Assembly (NCBI RefSeq): GCF_007992175.1
Contig: NZ_BJZT01000017.1
Span: forward strand, 1 to 42,612
Source of the DNA: Methylobacterium haplocladii
Lineage (GTDB): Bacteria > Pseudomonadota > Alphaproteobacteria > Rhizobiales > Beijerinckiaceae
Length of the DNA stretch: 42,612 nt
Reading direction: 5' to 3'
Below are positions 32,861-40,064 of the stretch, piece after piece (position 1 is the first letter of the stretch; every line of letters starts with the position of its first letter). The notes below the pieces were generated by a model. That model worked only from the letters and a program-made list of their open reading frames with translations. It ran no database searches and was not told the origin of the DNA. The translations under genes were made by a program, and so were the position numbers.

Positions 32861-33904
32861 TCAATACGCGAAGGGCGAACGCGCCACGACGCGGACCGGC
32901 GCGAAGCCGGGGGTGCGCAAGGCCGGCTCGCCGTCGCCGGCCGCGCCGAGCTCCGCGACCCCGGCCGCCGCGACCCGGATCCGCCCGCCGGCCTCGGCGG
33001 TGCGCATCGCCCGCTTGAAGGCCCTCTCGTCGGCGTCGCGCTGGAATGCGCCGATCCGCAGGTCGACGGTGCGGCGCGCCCGGCGGCTCAGGCTCCGGGT
33101 GCTGCGATAATCCTCGACCTCGACGTCGCCCCGCACGAGGCGCGTCACGACGGCGGCGCTGGTTTTCGTCGCGACGACGTCACCGACACGCAGGGTCGGA
33201 TCCTGGTCGATGGGGAGCGGTGCCGCCATGCTGCCGGGCGTGCGGCAATGGCAGTTCTCGACCCGTCTCTTCCGGTAGACGTTGGCCCAGGCCGCCGCGA
33301 GATAGGGCTGACCTTTCAGGCTGACCGCCTGATCGAGTTCGGATTTGCCCCAGGGCATCGTGTAGAGGGCGGTCGGCGCATCCGGACAGGCTGCCGCGCA
33401 GGCGGCCTGATGCAGCGGAACGTCCTTCTGCGAATGCCGCGCTCCCAACGGGAAGACGTAGCCGTCGCAGGTCCGCACGCACACACTCTGCGGTCCGGTC
33501 GCCGGTTGCAGCGCCGGGAATACGGTATCCCGCCGCGCATCGCGGGAACGTCGCTGGCGCGGCGCCCCGTCGACGAGCGGCACCGGCCGCGGCGTGAAAT
33601 GCCGCTGGCGCGGCGCCGGGTTGTGGCGCGCGTCCGGCAGCGAAGAATAGCGCCGCGGAACCCGGCGCGCCTCCGGCTGCGGCCGGTATTCGACTTGGCG
33701 GGGCACGCCGAAGAGTTCGCCGAAGAAGTCGAACATTCCACCCCGGTCAGAGGCGTGGACCAAGCCGGTCCCGGCCGTCACGCCACCGAACCCCAGGATC
33801 AGGCCTGCCAGCGCCGTTCGAACGATGCGCAGGCGCGGGGATGCCGATCGACCGTGCCCGACGGCCGCCAGGAGACCGGCCTTCGCCCGCTTGCCGAATT
33901 CCAT
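32861..33904 (-). CDS. Secreted DUF2865 protein
   Basis: 347 residues. N-terminal signal or membrane helix about 26-50 (IVRTALAGLILGFGGVTAGTG), an Arg/Pro-rich linker, then the DUF2865 domain with conserved cysteines: SVCVRTCDGYVFPLG, HQAACAAACPDAPTALYTMP, NCHCRT. The pattern of paired cysteines implies disulfides in the periplasm. The function is unknown; the family is widespread in Rhizobiales. The C-terminal ~70 residues (RRARRTVDLRIGAF onward) are Ala/Arg-rich and may be variable. ATG 33904 has GGGAG 12 bases upstream; longer frames are shadow sequence. Confidence 0.8.
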   Translation of the reverse strand: MEFGKRAKAGLLAAVGHGRSASPRLRIVRTALAGLILGFGGVTAGTGLVHASDRGGMFDFFGELFGVPRQVEYRPQPEARRVPRRYSSLPDARHNPAPRQRHFTPRPVPLVDGAPRQRRSRDARRDTVFPALQPATGPQSVCVRTCDGYVFPLGARHSQKDVPLHQAACAAACPDAPTALYTMPWGKSELDQAVSLKGQPYLAAAWANVYRKRRVENCHCRTPGSMAAPLPIDQDPTLRVGDVVATKTSAAVVTRLVRGDVEVEDYRSTRSLSRRARRTVDLRIGAFQRDADERAFKRAMRTAEAGGRIRVAAAGVAELGAAGDGEPALRTPGFAPVRVVARSPFAY

Positions 33905-34221
33905 CTGGACAACACTCCCGCCCATCGGAGCCTGCGGCCCGACGGTGGACCGGCCCGGGTGCCGAAAAACCGCTGTCTTCCGCAACACGGGAAACAGCGT
34001 TCCAGGCGGATCTACTGGAAGCGCCTGCCGACCGACAATCGCGGCAGAACGCGGATGCAACGAAAACCTGTGGTCACGCCACGGCAGGCGCACGGAAAGA
34101 ATACGGTCTCCGCAGTCGAGGCGTCGCATCCGGCATCTTCGCCAAAGAAAAAGCGCTGCCGAATCCCGGCAGCGCCCGATGCTCGAACGTCATGGATGTC
34201 GAATCTTGCCGACGCCGTTCT
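33905..34221. other. Intergenic region before the DUF2865 gene
   Basis: About 317 bases. It holds the terminator of the upstream small gene (34144-34175) and presumably the DUF2865 promoter, which I could not identify. No EcfG-type site with correct spacing and no credible gene. Confidence 0.5.
34144..34175 (-). terminator. Intrinsic terminator of the 61-residue gene
   Basis: Minus-strand stem: GCGCTGCCG (34175-34167) / CGGCAGCGC (34161-34153), five-base loop, then TTTTTCTTT (34152-34144). Directional: no T-tract on the plus strand. It shows that a real minus-strand transcript ends here. Confidence 0.85.
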
Positions 34222-34407
34222 TCAGCGGCGGCTCGGCGACCGGCCCGGCCGGACCCGCACGGGGATCGGCTGAAGTTCCCGCTGCGGTCCGAGCGCTTCG
34301 ATAAGCCCATTCAGTCTCTCGACGATCGCGTCGGCCAGCTTGCCGGCGGCGGATTTCATCGAGCGCTTCGCGGAGGCTGTCCTGGTCTGATGCATCACGG
34401 CTCTCAC
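34222..34407 (-). CDS. Small basic protein, unknown, probably stress-induced
   Basis: 61 residues from GTG 34407, which has GGGAG nine bases upstream; ATG 34395 is an in-frame alternative. The core KSAAGKLADAIVERLNGLIEAL looks like an amphipathic helix, followed by a proline-valine-arginine tail (PIPVRVRPGRSPSRR). I do not recognise a family. Transcriptional context argues that it is real: an EcfG-type promoter (34434-34459) begins just upstream and a strong terminator (34144-34175) lies just downstream, so the gene is a self-contained unit. It is close to the nepR/phyR locus. Confidence 0.5.
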   Translation of the reverse strand: MRAVMHQTRTASAKRSMKSAAGKLADAIVERLNGLIEALGPQRELQPIPVRVRPGRSPSRR

Positions 34408-34433
34408 TGCGGATTTCTCCCGAGATGGTGACG

Positions 34434-34459
34434 AACCCGGCATCGCGCCAGTCGGTTCC
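34434..34459 (-). promoter_or_regulatory. EcfG-type promoter of the 61-residue gene
   Basis: Minus strand: GGAAC (34459-34455), 17 bases, GGTT (34437-34434). The same GGTT variant is seen at the KGG gene. Expected start about 20 bases before GTG 34407. Confidence 0.6.
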
Positions 34460-34636
34460 GGCTGCGACCGTGTTTCGCAAAGCAGGGACACTAGAGCGTG
34501 ACCCGGCGGCGAGATCAAGACGGCTTGGCCGTATCAGTGCCGGCTATCTGCCTCGGCTTCGTCTCCGCGGCGAACACGATCCGCCGCGGCACGCCGCTCC
34601 CGGCAAAAACAATCTCTGCACGGCGCGCGCCGGAGA

Positions 34637-34662
34637 GGAACCGGACTTCGAACCTTGACGTT
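34637..34662 (+). promoter_or_regulatory. EcfG-type promoter of the DUF1328 gene
   Basis: GGAAC (34637-34641), 17 bases, CGTT (34659-34662): a full match to the consensus. The start would lie about 50 bases before ATG 34721. Confidence 0.78.
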
Positions 34663-34720
34663 ACTTCCTTCGAAAGGTCGCGGCCTGTGCCGCGCCAAAT
34701 CTTCTGGAAGGATCCGACAC

Positions 34721-34897
34721 ATGCTCGGCTGGGCCGTAACGTTCCTCGTCGTCGCACTGGTCGCCGCCCTGCTCGGATTCGGCGGTATCGCCGGAACCGC
34801 CATGGAAGCTGCCAAACTCGTCTTCTTCGTCGCGATCGTCCTGTTCGCCATCTCCGCCGTCATCGGCCTGATGCGCGGTCGCTCGCCGACGCTCTGA
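34721..34897 (+). CDS. DUF1328 (YtjA-like) small membrane protein
   Basis: 58 residues: [21 protein letters not shown] and [19 protein letters not shown] are two transmembrane helices joined by IAGTAMEAA, the DUF1328 pattern. AAGGA precedes ATG 34721 at good distance; the upstream in-frame ATG at 34655 would overlap the promoter and is rejected. The role is unknown, but members are commonly stress-induced; the EcfG promoter here fits. A hairpin CGACCCGG (34914-34921) / CCGGGTCG (34939-34946) follows, reaching into the convergent nepR 3' end. Confidence 0.88.
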   Translation: MLGWAVTFLVVALVAALLGFGGIAGTAMEAAKLVFFVAIVLFAISAVIGLMRGRSPTL

Positions 34898-34929
34898 CAT
34901 CGATCGACGACAACGACCCGGGACTTCTT

Positions 34930-35181
34930 TCAGGAGCTCCGGGTCGATACCGGCAAACCCTCGTCGTCCGCAGGTTCGGCCGCCCGATCATCCAATTGGG
35001 CGATCAGATCGGTGAACCGGCTCGGAATGGGTTGCTGAACCACCGAATCATACATGCTCCGCAAATGCGAGCCGATCCGTTTGCGAGCCTGCTTTCCGAG
35101 ATTTTGAGCAGGTTGCTGGTCGTGACCATGCGGAGGCGCGCCTCCCGGTCGGAGGCTTTCGGCCGTCTCGTCATGCATCAT
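34930..35181 (-). CDS. nepR: NepR-type anti-sigma factor
   Basis: 83 residues from ATG 35181. Residues about 36-64 carry the NepR core IGSHLRSMYDSVVQQPIPSR continuing FTDLIAQLD, two helices that clamp EcfG and, in stress, the sigma-like domain of phosphorylated PhyR. Both flanks (His/Gln/Pro-rich N-terminus, acidic C-terminus) look disordered, as in known NepR proteins. ATG 35181 is chosen for an AAGGGG site about ten bases upstream; ATG 35178 follows directly, and ATG 35244 would add 21 residues without a ribosome site. It is divergent from phyR with an EcfG-type promoter at 35264-35288, so it is probably made under the control of the sigma factor it inhibits. Confidence 0.9.
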   Translation of the reverse strand: MMHDETAESLRPGGAPPHGHDQQPAQNLGKQARKRIGSHLRSMYDSVVQQPIPSRFTDLIAQLDDRAAEPADDEGLPVSTRSS

Positions 35182-35263
35182 CCGGATCGATCCCCTTGGC
35201 GTCGCAACAGCGACGTCGGCCGCGATTGTTTTGCGGCTTGACATGAGTCATGGCTCTGGCTGC

Positions 35264-35288
35264 AACGCCGGGAGACGGCGCGGGTTCC
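35264..35288 (-). promoter_or_regulatory. EcfG-type promoter of nepR
   Basis: Minus strand: GGAAC (35288-35284), 16 bases, CGTT (35267-35264). Full consensus match. Its -35 lies ten bases from the -35 of the divergent phyR promoter. Confidence 0.8.
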
Positions 35289-35298
35289 GCCGCGATGC

Positions 35299-35323
35299 GG
35301 AACGGAGCGCCGCGCCTCGCGTT
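35299..35323 (+). promoter_or_regulatory. EcfG-type promoter of phyR
   Basis: GGAAC (35299-35303), 16 bases, CGTT (35320-35323). Full consensus match, about 40 bases of leader before ATG 35369. It implies positive feedback on phyR. Confidence 0.82.
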
Positions 35324-35368
35324 GGGGCGGAAGCAACACGAAAGAGCGACGAAGGCTCAGGGGAATTC

Positions 35369-36172
35369 ATGTCGACAGCACAACTCGTCGTGCAGCATCT
35401 GCCGTACCTGCGCCGCTATGCGCGCGCGCTCACGGGCAGCCAAGTCGCCGGCGATGCCTACGTCGCCGCGACGCTCGAGACGCTGGTGAACGAGCCCGAG
35501 ACGCTCGGCCGCAGCACCAACGTCAAGGCCGACCTGTTCCGCGTCTTCACGCGGATCTGGAACTCCCTTTCCGTCAACGGCGGTAGCGATCAGGTCCAGC
35601 ATGACCTGCCGGCGGAGATCCGCCTCGGCCAAATCACCCCGCTGCCCCGTCAAGCCTTCCTCCTGTCCTGCCTCGAAGGCTTCTCCGAGGAGGATGCAGC
35701 GATCATCCTCGGCGTCGACGTCACGGAAGTCCGTGAACTCGTCGACGAGGCGGGCCGCGAGCTCGCCGCCGATATGGCCACCGACATCCTCATCATCGAG
35801 GACGAGCCTTTGATCGCAATGGATCTCGAGGCGCTGGTCGAAGGTCTCGGCCACAACGTGATCGGCGTCGCACGGACCCGGACCGAGGCGATCAAGCTCG
35901 CTTCCGAGGGTAAGCGCCCCGGCCTGATCCTCGCCGACATCCAGCTTGCGGATGGCTCCTCCGGCCTCGATGCCGTGAACGACCTCCTGAAGACCTTCGA
36001 GGTGCCGGTAATCTTCATCACCGCCTACCCGGAGCGCTTCCTGACCGGCGAGCGGCCGGAGCCGGCCTTCCTCATCGCCAAGCCGTTCCAGCCCGCCAAC
36101 GTCTCCGCGGTGATCAGCCAGGCGTTGTTCTTCCAGCAAAGCGCCCGCCGCCGCGAGGCGAAGTCGGCCTGA
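35369..36172 (+). CDS. phyR: General stress response regulator PhyR
   Basis: 267 residues, exactly the length I recall for PhyR of Methylobacterium extorquens. An N-terminal EcfG sigma-like domain (about 1-130: HLPYLRRYARALTGSQVAGD, FLLSCLEGFSEEDAAIILGV, VRELVDEAGREL) is fused to a C-terminal receiver domain (about 140-258) with the acidic pair IIEDEPL, phospho-acceptor D190 in LILADIQLADG, FITAYPE and the Lys of IAKPF. On phosphorylation the sigma-like domain binds NepR and frees EcfG, inducing the general stress regulon (partner switching). The gene is divergent from nepR; ecfG and a cognate HWE/HisKA2 kinase are not in the window. An EcfG promoter precedes it and a strong bidirectional terminator follows. 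Confidence 0.97.
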   Translation: MSTAQLVVQHLPYLRRYARALTGSQVAGDAYVAATLETLVNEPETLGRSTNVKADLFRVFTRIWNSLSVNGGSDQVQHDLPAEIRLGQITPLPRQAFLLSCLEGFSEEDAAIILGVDVTEVRELVDEAGRELAADMATDILIIEDEPLIAMDLEALVEGLGHNVIGVARTRTEAIKLASEGKRPGLILADIQLADGSSGLDAVNDLLKTFEVPVIFITAYPERFLTGERPEPAFLIAKPFQPANVSAVISQALFFQQSARRREAKSA

Positions 36173-36203
36173 ACTCTCGTTCGCCGGTCCGGCATCAGTC
36201 GGC

Positions 36204-36236
36204 AAAAAGCCCCGCCGGATACCGGCGGGGCTTTTT
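36204..36236. terminator. Bidirectional terminator after phyR
   Basis: Perfect 15-base stem AAAAAGCCCCGCCGG (36204-36218) / CCGGCGGGGCTTTTT (36222-36236) with a three-base loop. T-runs on both strands stop phyR and any leftover transcription from the opposite sRNA unit. Confidence 0.92.
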
Positions 36237-36264
36237 GCTGCGTCGAACGCGGTGCGACGCGCAC

Positions 36265-36354
36265 GAAAAAACGGGCCGGACAATGTCCAGCCCGTCGATG
36301 AGGTTCCGGCCGATGCACAAGGGGAATGCGGGGAGGACCAGGTGGCCGGGTGAC
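36265..36354 (-). ncRNA. Candidate EcfG-dependent C-rich small RNA next to phyR
   Basis: An EcfG-type promoter (36360-36384) and a terminator (36266-36295) delimit about 90 bases on the minus strand without a credible peptide. Within the RNA, CCGGCC (36349-36344) can pair with GGCCGG (36311-36306), presenting a ~32-base loop that contains CCUCCCC and UUCCCC, motifs complementary to Shine-Dalgarno sequences; the 3' hairpin is the terminator with a six-U tail. This is the architecture of C-rich alphaproteobacterial regulatory RNAs; the stress-controlled GsrN of Caulobacter is the closest functional precedent I know. No sequence homology is claimed. Alternative: a leader or a decaying gene remnant, which the clean promoter-terminator pairing makes less likely. 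Confidence 0.6.
36266..36295 (-). terminator. Intrinsic terminator of the phyR-adjacent sRNA
   Basis: Minus strand: ACGGGCTGGAC (36295-36285) / GTCCGGCCCGT (36281-36271), 11 pairs with one mismatch, three-base loop, then six T (36271-36266). Confidence 0.8.
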
Positions 36355-36359
36355 AGGAC

Positions 36360-36384
36360 AACGGTGAGGTGGTGAGCCGGTTCC
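36360..36384 (-). promoter_or_regulatory. EcfG-type promoter of the phyR-adjacent sRNA
   Basis: Minus strand: GGAAC (36384-36380), 16 bases, CGTT (36363-36360). Full consensus match, with no gene start downstream before the terminator. Confidence 0.75.
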
Positions 36385-36530
36385 GCATTTTTCCGAGGCG
36401 CCACCCGGTTTTTTCGGCGAGTGACGCTTTTCAGCAACGCCGAAACCGCCCAAAACCCGGCCAAGCGTGGCCATTGGGATCAAGTCGATACAGGCTGAAA
36501 ACGGAAGCTTAACGGAAACGTAACAGTCGA

Positions 36531-36555
36531 GGAACCGGCGGCCGCAATCGGCGTT
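36531..36555 (+). promoter_or_regulatory. EcfG-type promoter of the 129-residue secreted protein
   Basis: GGAAC (36531-36535), 16 bases, CGTT (36552-36555). Full consensus; the expected start is ~34 bases before ATG 36596. Confidence 0.78.
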
Positions 36556-36595
36556 GTACCGACAACCTGTCAAGCTCCCTCTGGAGTGCATCGCG

Positions 36596-36985
36596 ATGCT
36601 TCGGTCTGGCTTCCTTCTCGGCGTTGGTGGACCGGCAGCGATACTTACGTTGTTCGTGCTGCCGTCCGTGCGCGCGAGCGCCGACCGGCTGGTGATGCCG
36701 CAGGGCGCAGCCCCCGCTGCCATCCAGATCCCCTACCTTCCCGGCAATCGTCCGGTCTCCCTGGCGATCAGCCCGGTTCACGGCGGTAACGTCCACGTCG
36801 CGACCATGCCGCGGTCCGAGACCCGCTCCGTTCCGGCGACGCCGTCGAGCATCGGCCCGACCGCCGCCGAGAAGGAGATGCTGCCGAAGCCGCGTCGCAT
36901 GACCCGCGAGGGCTGCGAGGCTCCGCTCAGCTCGCTCGTCGGCCCCGAGGCCCGCCGCATGGTCCCCGGCCGCTGCATGGCCTGA
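36596..36985 (+). CDS. Exported 129-residue protein, unknown, probably stress-induced
   Basis: Signal peptide or anchor about 1-30 (FLLGVGGPAAILTLFVLPSV, then RASA), a Pro/Val-rich middle (IQIPYLPGNRPVSLAISPVHGG) and a basic C-terminal part with two cysteines (REGCEAPLS, GRCMA) that may pair. I do not recognise a family. ATG 36596 has GGAG nine bases upstream and lies just after a full-consensus EcfG promoter; the upstream ATG at 36554 would overlap the -10 and is rejected. It converges with the YkgJ-like gene, nine bases apart. Confidence 0.7.
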   Translation: MLRSGFLLGVGGPAAILTLFVLPSVRASADRLVMPQGAAPAAIQIPYLPGNRPVSLAISPVHGGNVHVATMPRSETRSVPATPSSIGPTAAEKEMLPKPRRMTREGCEAPLSSLVGPEARRMVPGRCMA

Positions 36986-36994
36986 GGGCCGGCT

Positions 36995-37534
36995 TCACGC
37001 GGTCGCGCTCACCTTCTCGACATCTGCCGTCAGACCGCTCGCAATCATGCGCTCGCGAGCCACGAGCCTGTCGCCCGGCGCGAAGACGCCGAGGGCGACG
37101 TCGCGGTCCGGCAGCACTACCGTCGTCGTCTTGTTCTGATGGACGAGCACGTGGCGCTTGAGCGGCAACGAGGCCGCTGCCCAGCGCCGCAGCTGACCGT
37201 AATACGGCTCGCGCCGCCAGGCATTCGGCTGTCCGGGATCGACCTGCACGTTCATCGAGCGGCTGACCGGATCGAGCGTCAGCACCATCTTGGCGCGATC
37301 CGGCTTCCACTCGGGGCCTAGCCAGCTTTCCGTCATCCAGAGGCAATGGAAGCTTCGGCAGTGCTCGGGCCGCGTCGCGTGGATGCCACAGCCTTGGCCA
37401 GCCCTGGTATGCCGGCACCACTGCCCGGCGACGCTCTCCACCGCCGGCACGTCGTAGACTTTGCAGCACAGGGTGCAGGTCCCGCAGGCACGGCCCGGGG
37501 CTGGCGTGGCGACGATGGTGGCGGGGTCGAGCAT
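36995..37534 (-). CDS. YkgJ-family cysteine cluster protein
   Basis: 179 residues. Cysteine cluster in the first 65 residues: CGTCTLCCKVYDVP, CRHTRAGQGCGIHATRPEHC and FHCLW, the pattern of the YkgJ/UPF0153 family thought to bind zinc or an iron-sulfur cluster. The C-terminal half (KRHVLVHQNKTTTVVLPDRD) is a small beta-rich region. The family has no settled function. It is divergent from the aminotransferase across 106 bases. Confidence 0.85.
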   Translation of the reverse strand: MLDPATIVATPAPGRACGTCTLCCKVYDVPAVESVAGQWCRHTRAGQGCGIHATRPEHCRSFHCLWMTESWLGPEWKPDRAKMVLTLDPVSRSMNVQVDPGQPNAWRREPYYGQLRRWAAASLPLKRHVLVHQNKTTTVVLPDRDVALGVFAPGDRLVARERMIASGLTADVEKVSATA

Positions 37535-37640
37535 CGCGGTCGGTTGTTTTGGGCGGCGAATGGCAGAAGCCAGGGTTACTGAGCGCGCATCCGGCCGTTA
37601 GTGTGGCGGCCCGTATCGCCGTCGCCGAGGCATCGAGCCC

Positions 37641-39032
37641 ATGCTGTCGAACATCGCCGCCCGCGACGTCGAGACCCTCGTCCACCCCTACACCAACCTC
37701 GCGACCTTTCGCGAGACCGGTCCGCTGGTGCTGGAGCGCGGCCACGGCGTCTGGGTCTACGACACCGATGGGCGGCCCTATCTCGAAGGCATGGCCGGCC
37801 TCTGGTGCACGGCGCTCGGCTACTCGAACGAGGAACTGGTCGAGGCCGCCACCGAGCAGATGTCGCGCCTGCCGTTCACGCATCTCTTCTCCGGCCGCAG
37901 CCATGACCCGGCGATCGAACTCGCCGAGACGCTGAAGGAGCTGATGCCGGTCCCGACCTCGAAGATCTTCTTCACCTCGTCCGGGTCGGAGGCGAACGAC
38001 ACCCAGGTGAAGCTCATCTGGTACATGAACAACGCCCTCGGACGCCCGAGAAAGAAGAAGATCTTATCTCATCGCAAGGGCTATCACGGGGTCACCGTCG
38101 CGACCGCCTCGCTGACGGGTCTCGCCGCCAACCACGCCGACTGGGACCTGCCGATCCCCGGCTTCCACCACGTCGCCTGCCCGCACCATTATCGGGGCGC
38201 CGAGCCCGGCGAGACCGAGGAGGCGTTCTCGCAGCGCCTCGCCGACGCGCTCGAAGCCCAGATCCTCGCCGAGGACCCGGACACCGTCGCCGCCTTCTTC
38301 GCCGAGCCGGTGATGGGCGCCGGCGGCGCGATCGTGCCGCCCGCCGGCTATTTCGAGAAGATCCAGGCGGTGCTCGACCGCTATGACATCCGGCTCATAG
38401 CCGACGAGATCATCTGCGGCTTCGGCCGCACCGGAAACTGGTTCGGCAGCCAGTCGCTCGGCATGCGGCCGGACACGATCTCCTTCGCCAAGGCGGTGAC
38501 CTCCGGCTATCTGCCGCTTGGCGGCATCTCCATCGACGAGCCGCTCTACCGGGCCATGCTCGACGAGAGTGCCAAGCTCGGCGGCTTCGGCCACGGCACC
38601 ACCTATTCCGGCCACCCGGTCGCCTGCGCCGTCGCCAACAAGACCATCGAAATCTACAAGCGCGATCGGGTCATCGCGCGCGTCACCGAGAAGGCTCCGC
38701 ACTTCCAGGCAAGACTTACGGCGCTCGGCGACCATCCGCTGATCGGCGAGGCCCGCGGCATCGGCCTGATCGGCGGCATCGAGATCGTCGCCGACAAGGC
38801 CTCGAAGCGCCAATACGACCCGAAGGCCGGCGTCGCCGCGCGCTGCGTGGCCTTCGCCCAGGCCGAAGGGCTGATCGTGCGCTTCCTCACCGGCGACCGC
38901 ATCGCCGTCTGCCCGCCGCTGATCATCGAGCCCGACGAGATCGACACGCTGTTCGATCGTCTGACCCGCGCGCTGGATCGCACGGCGGCTTGGATCAAGG
39001 CCGAGGGGCTGGAGGGGATGCCGGCGGCTTGA
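37641..39032 (+). CDS. Class III (omega) aminotransferase
   Basis: 463 residues, full length. PLP-dependent fold-type I: FFTSSGSEANDTQVKL (cofactor phosphate loop), HRKGYHGVT, FFAEPVMGAGG, the conserved Asp in LIADEIICGFGRTG, and the Schiff-base K284 in SFAKAVTSGYLPLGG. It most resembles omega-amino acid:pyruvate and polyamine/GABA aminotransferases; the amino donor (beta-alanine, GABA, putrescine, taurine) cannot be read from sequence. It is followed 34 bases later by the DUF815 ATPase gene, probably co-transcribed but not obviously related in function. Confidence 0.92.
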   Translation: MLSNIAARDVETLVHPYTNLATFRETGPLVLERGHGVWVYDTDGRPYLEGMAGLWCTALGYSNEELVEAATEQMSRLPFTHLFSGRSHDPAIELAETLKELMPVPTSKIFFTSSGSEANDTQVKLIWYMNNALGRPRKKKILSHRKGYHGVTVATASLTGLAANHADWDLPIPGFHHVACPHHYRGAEPGETEEAFSQRLADALEAQILAEDPDTVAAFFAEPVMGAGGAIVPPAGYFEKIQAVLDRYDIRLIADEIICGFGRTGNWFGSQSLGMRPDTISFAKAVTSGYLPLGGISIDEPLYRAMLDESAKLGGFGHGTTYSGHPVACAVANKTIEIYKRDRVIARVTEKAPHFQARLTALGDHPLIGEARGIGLIGGIEIVADKASKRQYDPKAGVAARCVAFAQAEGLIVRFLTGDRIAVCPPLIIEPDEIDTLFDRLTRALDRTAAWIKAEGLEGMPAA

Positions 39033-39066
39033 TACGCCCCATGCTCCAGCCTCATCCAGATTGCCC

Positions 39067-39945
39067 ATGACCGACGAACCGACCCTCCGCACCCTGCTCC
39101 CGCTCCTCGAACGGATCGCGACGGCGTTGGAGCGCGCCGTGCCTGCGGCGGTGGCGCCAACCGACATCACGTCGGCGGACGCCTTCCTGTGGGGACCGGA
39201 GCGGCGGCTGATCGCGGTGCCGAAGGTGAATCGGGTCGAGATCGGCCTGCTCACCGGCATCGACCGGGTGCGCGACCTGTTGGTCGAGAACACCGAGCGC
39301 TTCGCCAAGGGCCTGCCCGCGAACAACGCCCTGCTGTGGGGCGCGCGCGGCATGGGCAAGTCCTCGCTCGTCAAGGCGGCGCAGGCGGAGATCAATGCGC
39401 GCCGGGCCGAGGGCGCCCTGCCGATGAAACTCGTGGAGATCCATCGCGAGGACATCGAGGCGCTTCCCGACCTGATGGCCGTGCTGCGCGCGGATCCGCA
39501 TCGCTGGCTGGTTTTCTGCGACGACCTCTCGTTCGATGCCGACGACACCTCCTACAAGTCCCTCAAGACGGCGCTGGACGGCGGCATCGAGGGCCGGCCG
39601 GAGAACGTGCTGTTCTATGCCACCTCCAACCGCCGCCACCTGCTCGCCCGCGAGATGGTGGAGAACGAGCGCTCCACCGCGATCAACCCCGGCGAGGCTG
39701 TGGAAGAGAAGGTCTCGTTGTCGGACCGCTTCGGCCTCTGGCTCGGCTTCCACAAATGCAGCCAGGACGAGTACCTCGCGATGATCCGCGCCTATGCCGA
39801 GCGCCATGCCCTCGCCGTCGAGCCGGATCGGCTGCGGGCCGAGGCACTGGAATGGGCGACGACGCGCGGCTCGCGCTCGGGGCGCACGGCATTTCAGTTC
39901 ATCCAGGATCTGGCCGGGCGGCTGGGGCAGCGGCTCGAAAGCTGA
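39067..39945 (+). CDS. DUF815 AAA-type ATPase
   Basis: 292 residues. Walker A GARGMGKSS (92-100), Walker B-like WLVFCDDLSF, a sensor-1-like LFYATSNRRHL, and the C-terminal lid segment RFGLWLGFHKCSQDEYL. DUF815 proteins resemble DnaA/DnaC-type AAA+ loaders, but their task is unsettled. ATG 39067 is chosen; TTG 39061 two codons earlier is possible. Confidence 0.88.
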   Translation: MTDEPTLRTLLPLLERIATALERAVPAAVAPTDITSADAFLWGPERRLIAVPKVNRVEIGLLTGIDRVRDLLVENTERFAKGLPANNALLWGARGMGKSSLVKAAQAEINARRAEGALPMKLVEIHREDIEALPDLMAVLRADPHRWLVFCDDLSFDADDTSYKSLKTALDGGIEGRPENVLFYATSNRRHLLAREMVENERSTAINPGEAVEEKVSLSDRFGLWLGFHKCSQDEYLAMIRAYAERHALAVEPDRLRAEALEWATTRGSRSGRTAFQFIQDLAGRLGQRLES

Positions 39946-40064
39946 CGGCCGTCCCGGCTGCGCGCCATCGGGCCTTCTGGCAGATGCGTCGTCATCGTGT
40001 AATCGTCCGGCCGGATCCTCACCACGCCATGGGACGGGCGGCCGATTGGAGAAGGAAGCACGCG

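Larger units (their letters stand above)
34408..34720. other. Divergent interval with two EcfG-type promoters
   Basis: About 313 bases between the 61-residue gene and the DUF1328 gene. It contains one minus-strand and one plus-strand EcfG-type promoter (annotated separately). I see no tRNA, terminator or reading frame worth calling in the remainder. Confidence 0.55.

Noticed and set aside
36195..36464. 89-residue minus-strand frame across the phyR-adjacent sRNA
   Set aside because: It would start upstream of the EcfG promoter and read through the terminator; no ribosome site and no sensible composition. The RNA interpretation fits better.
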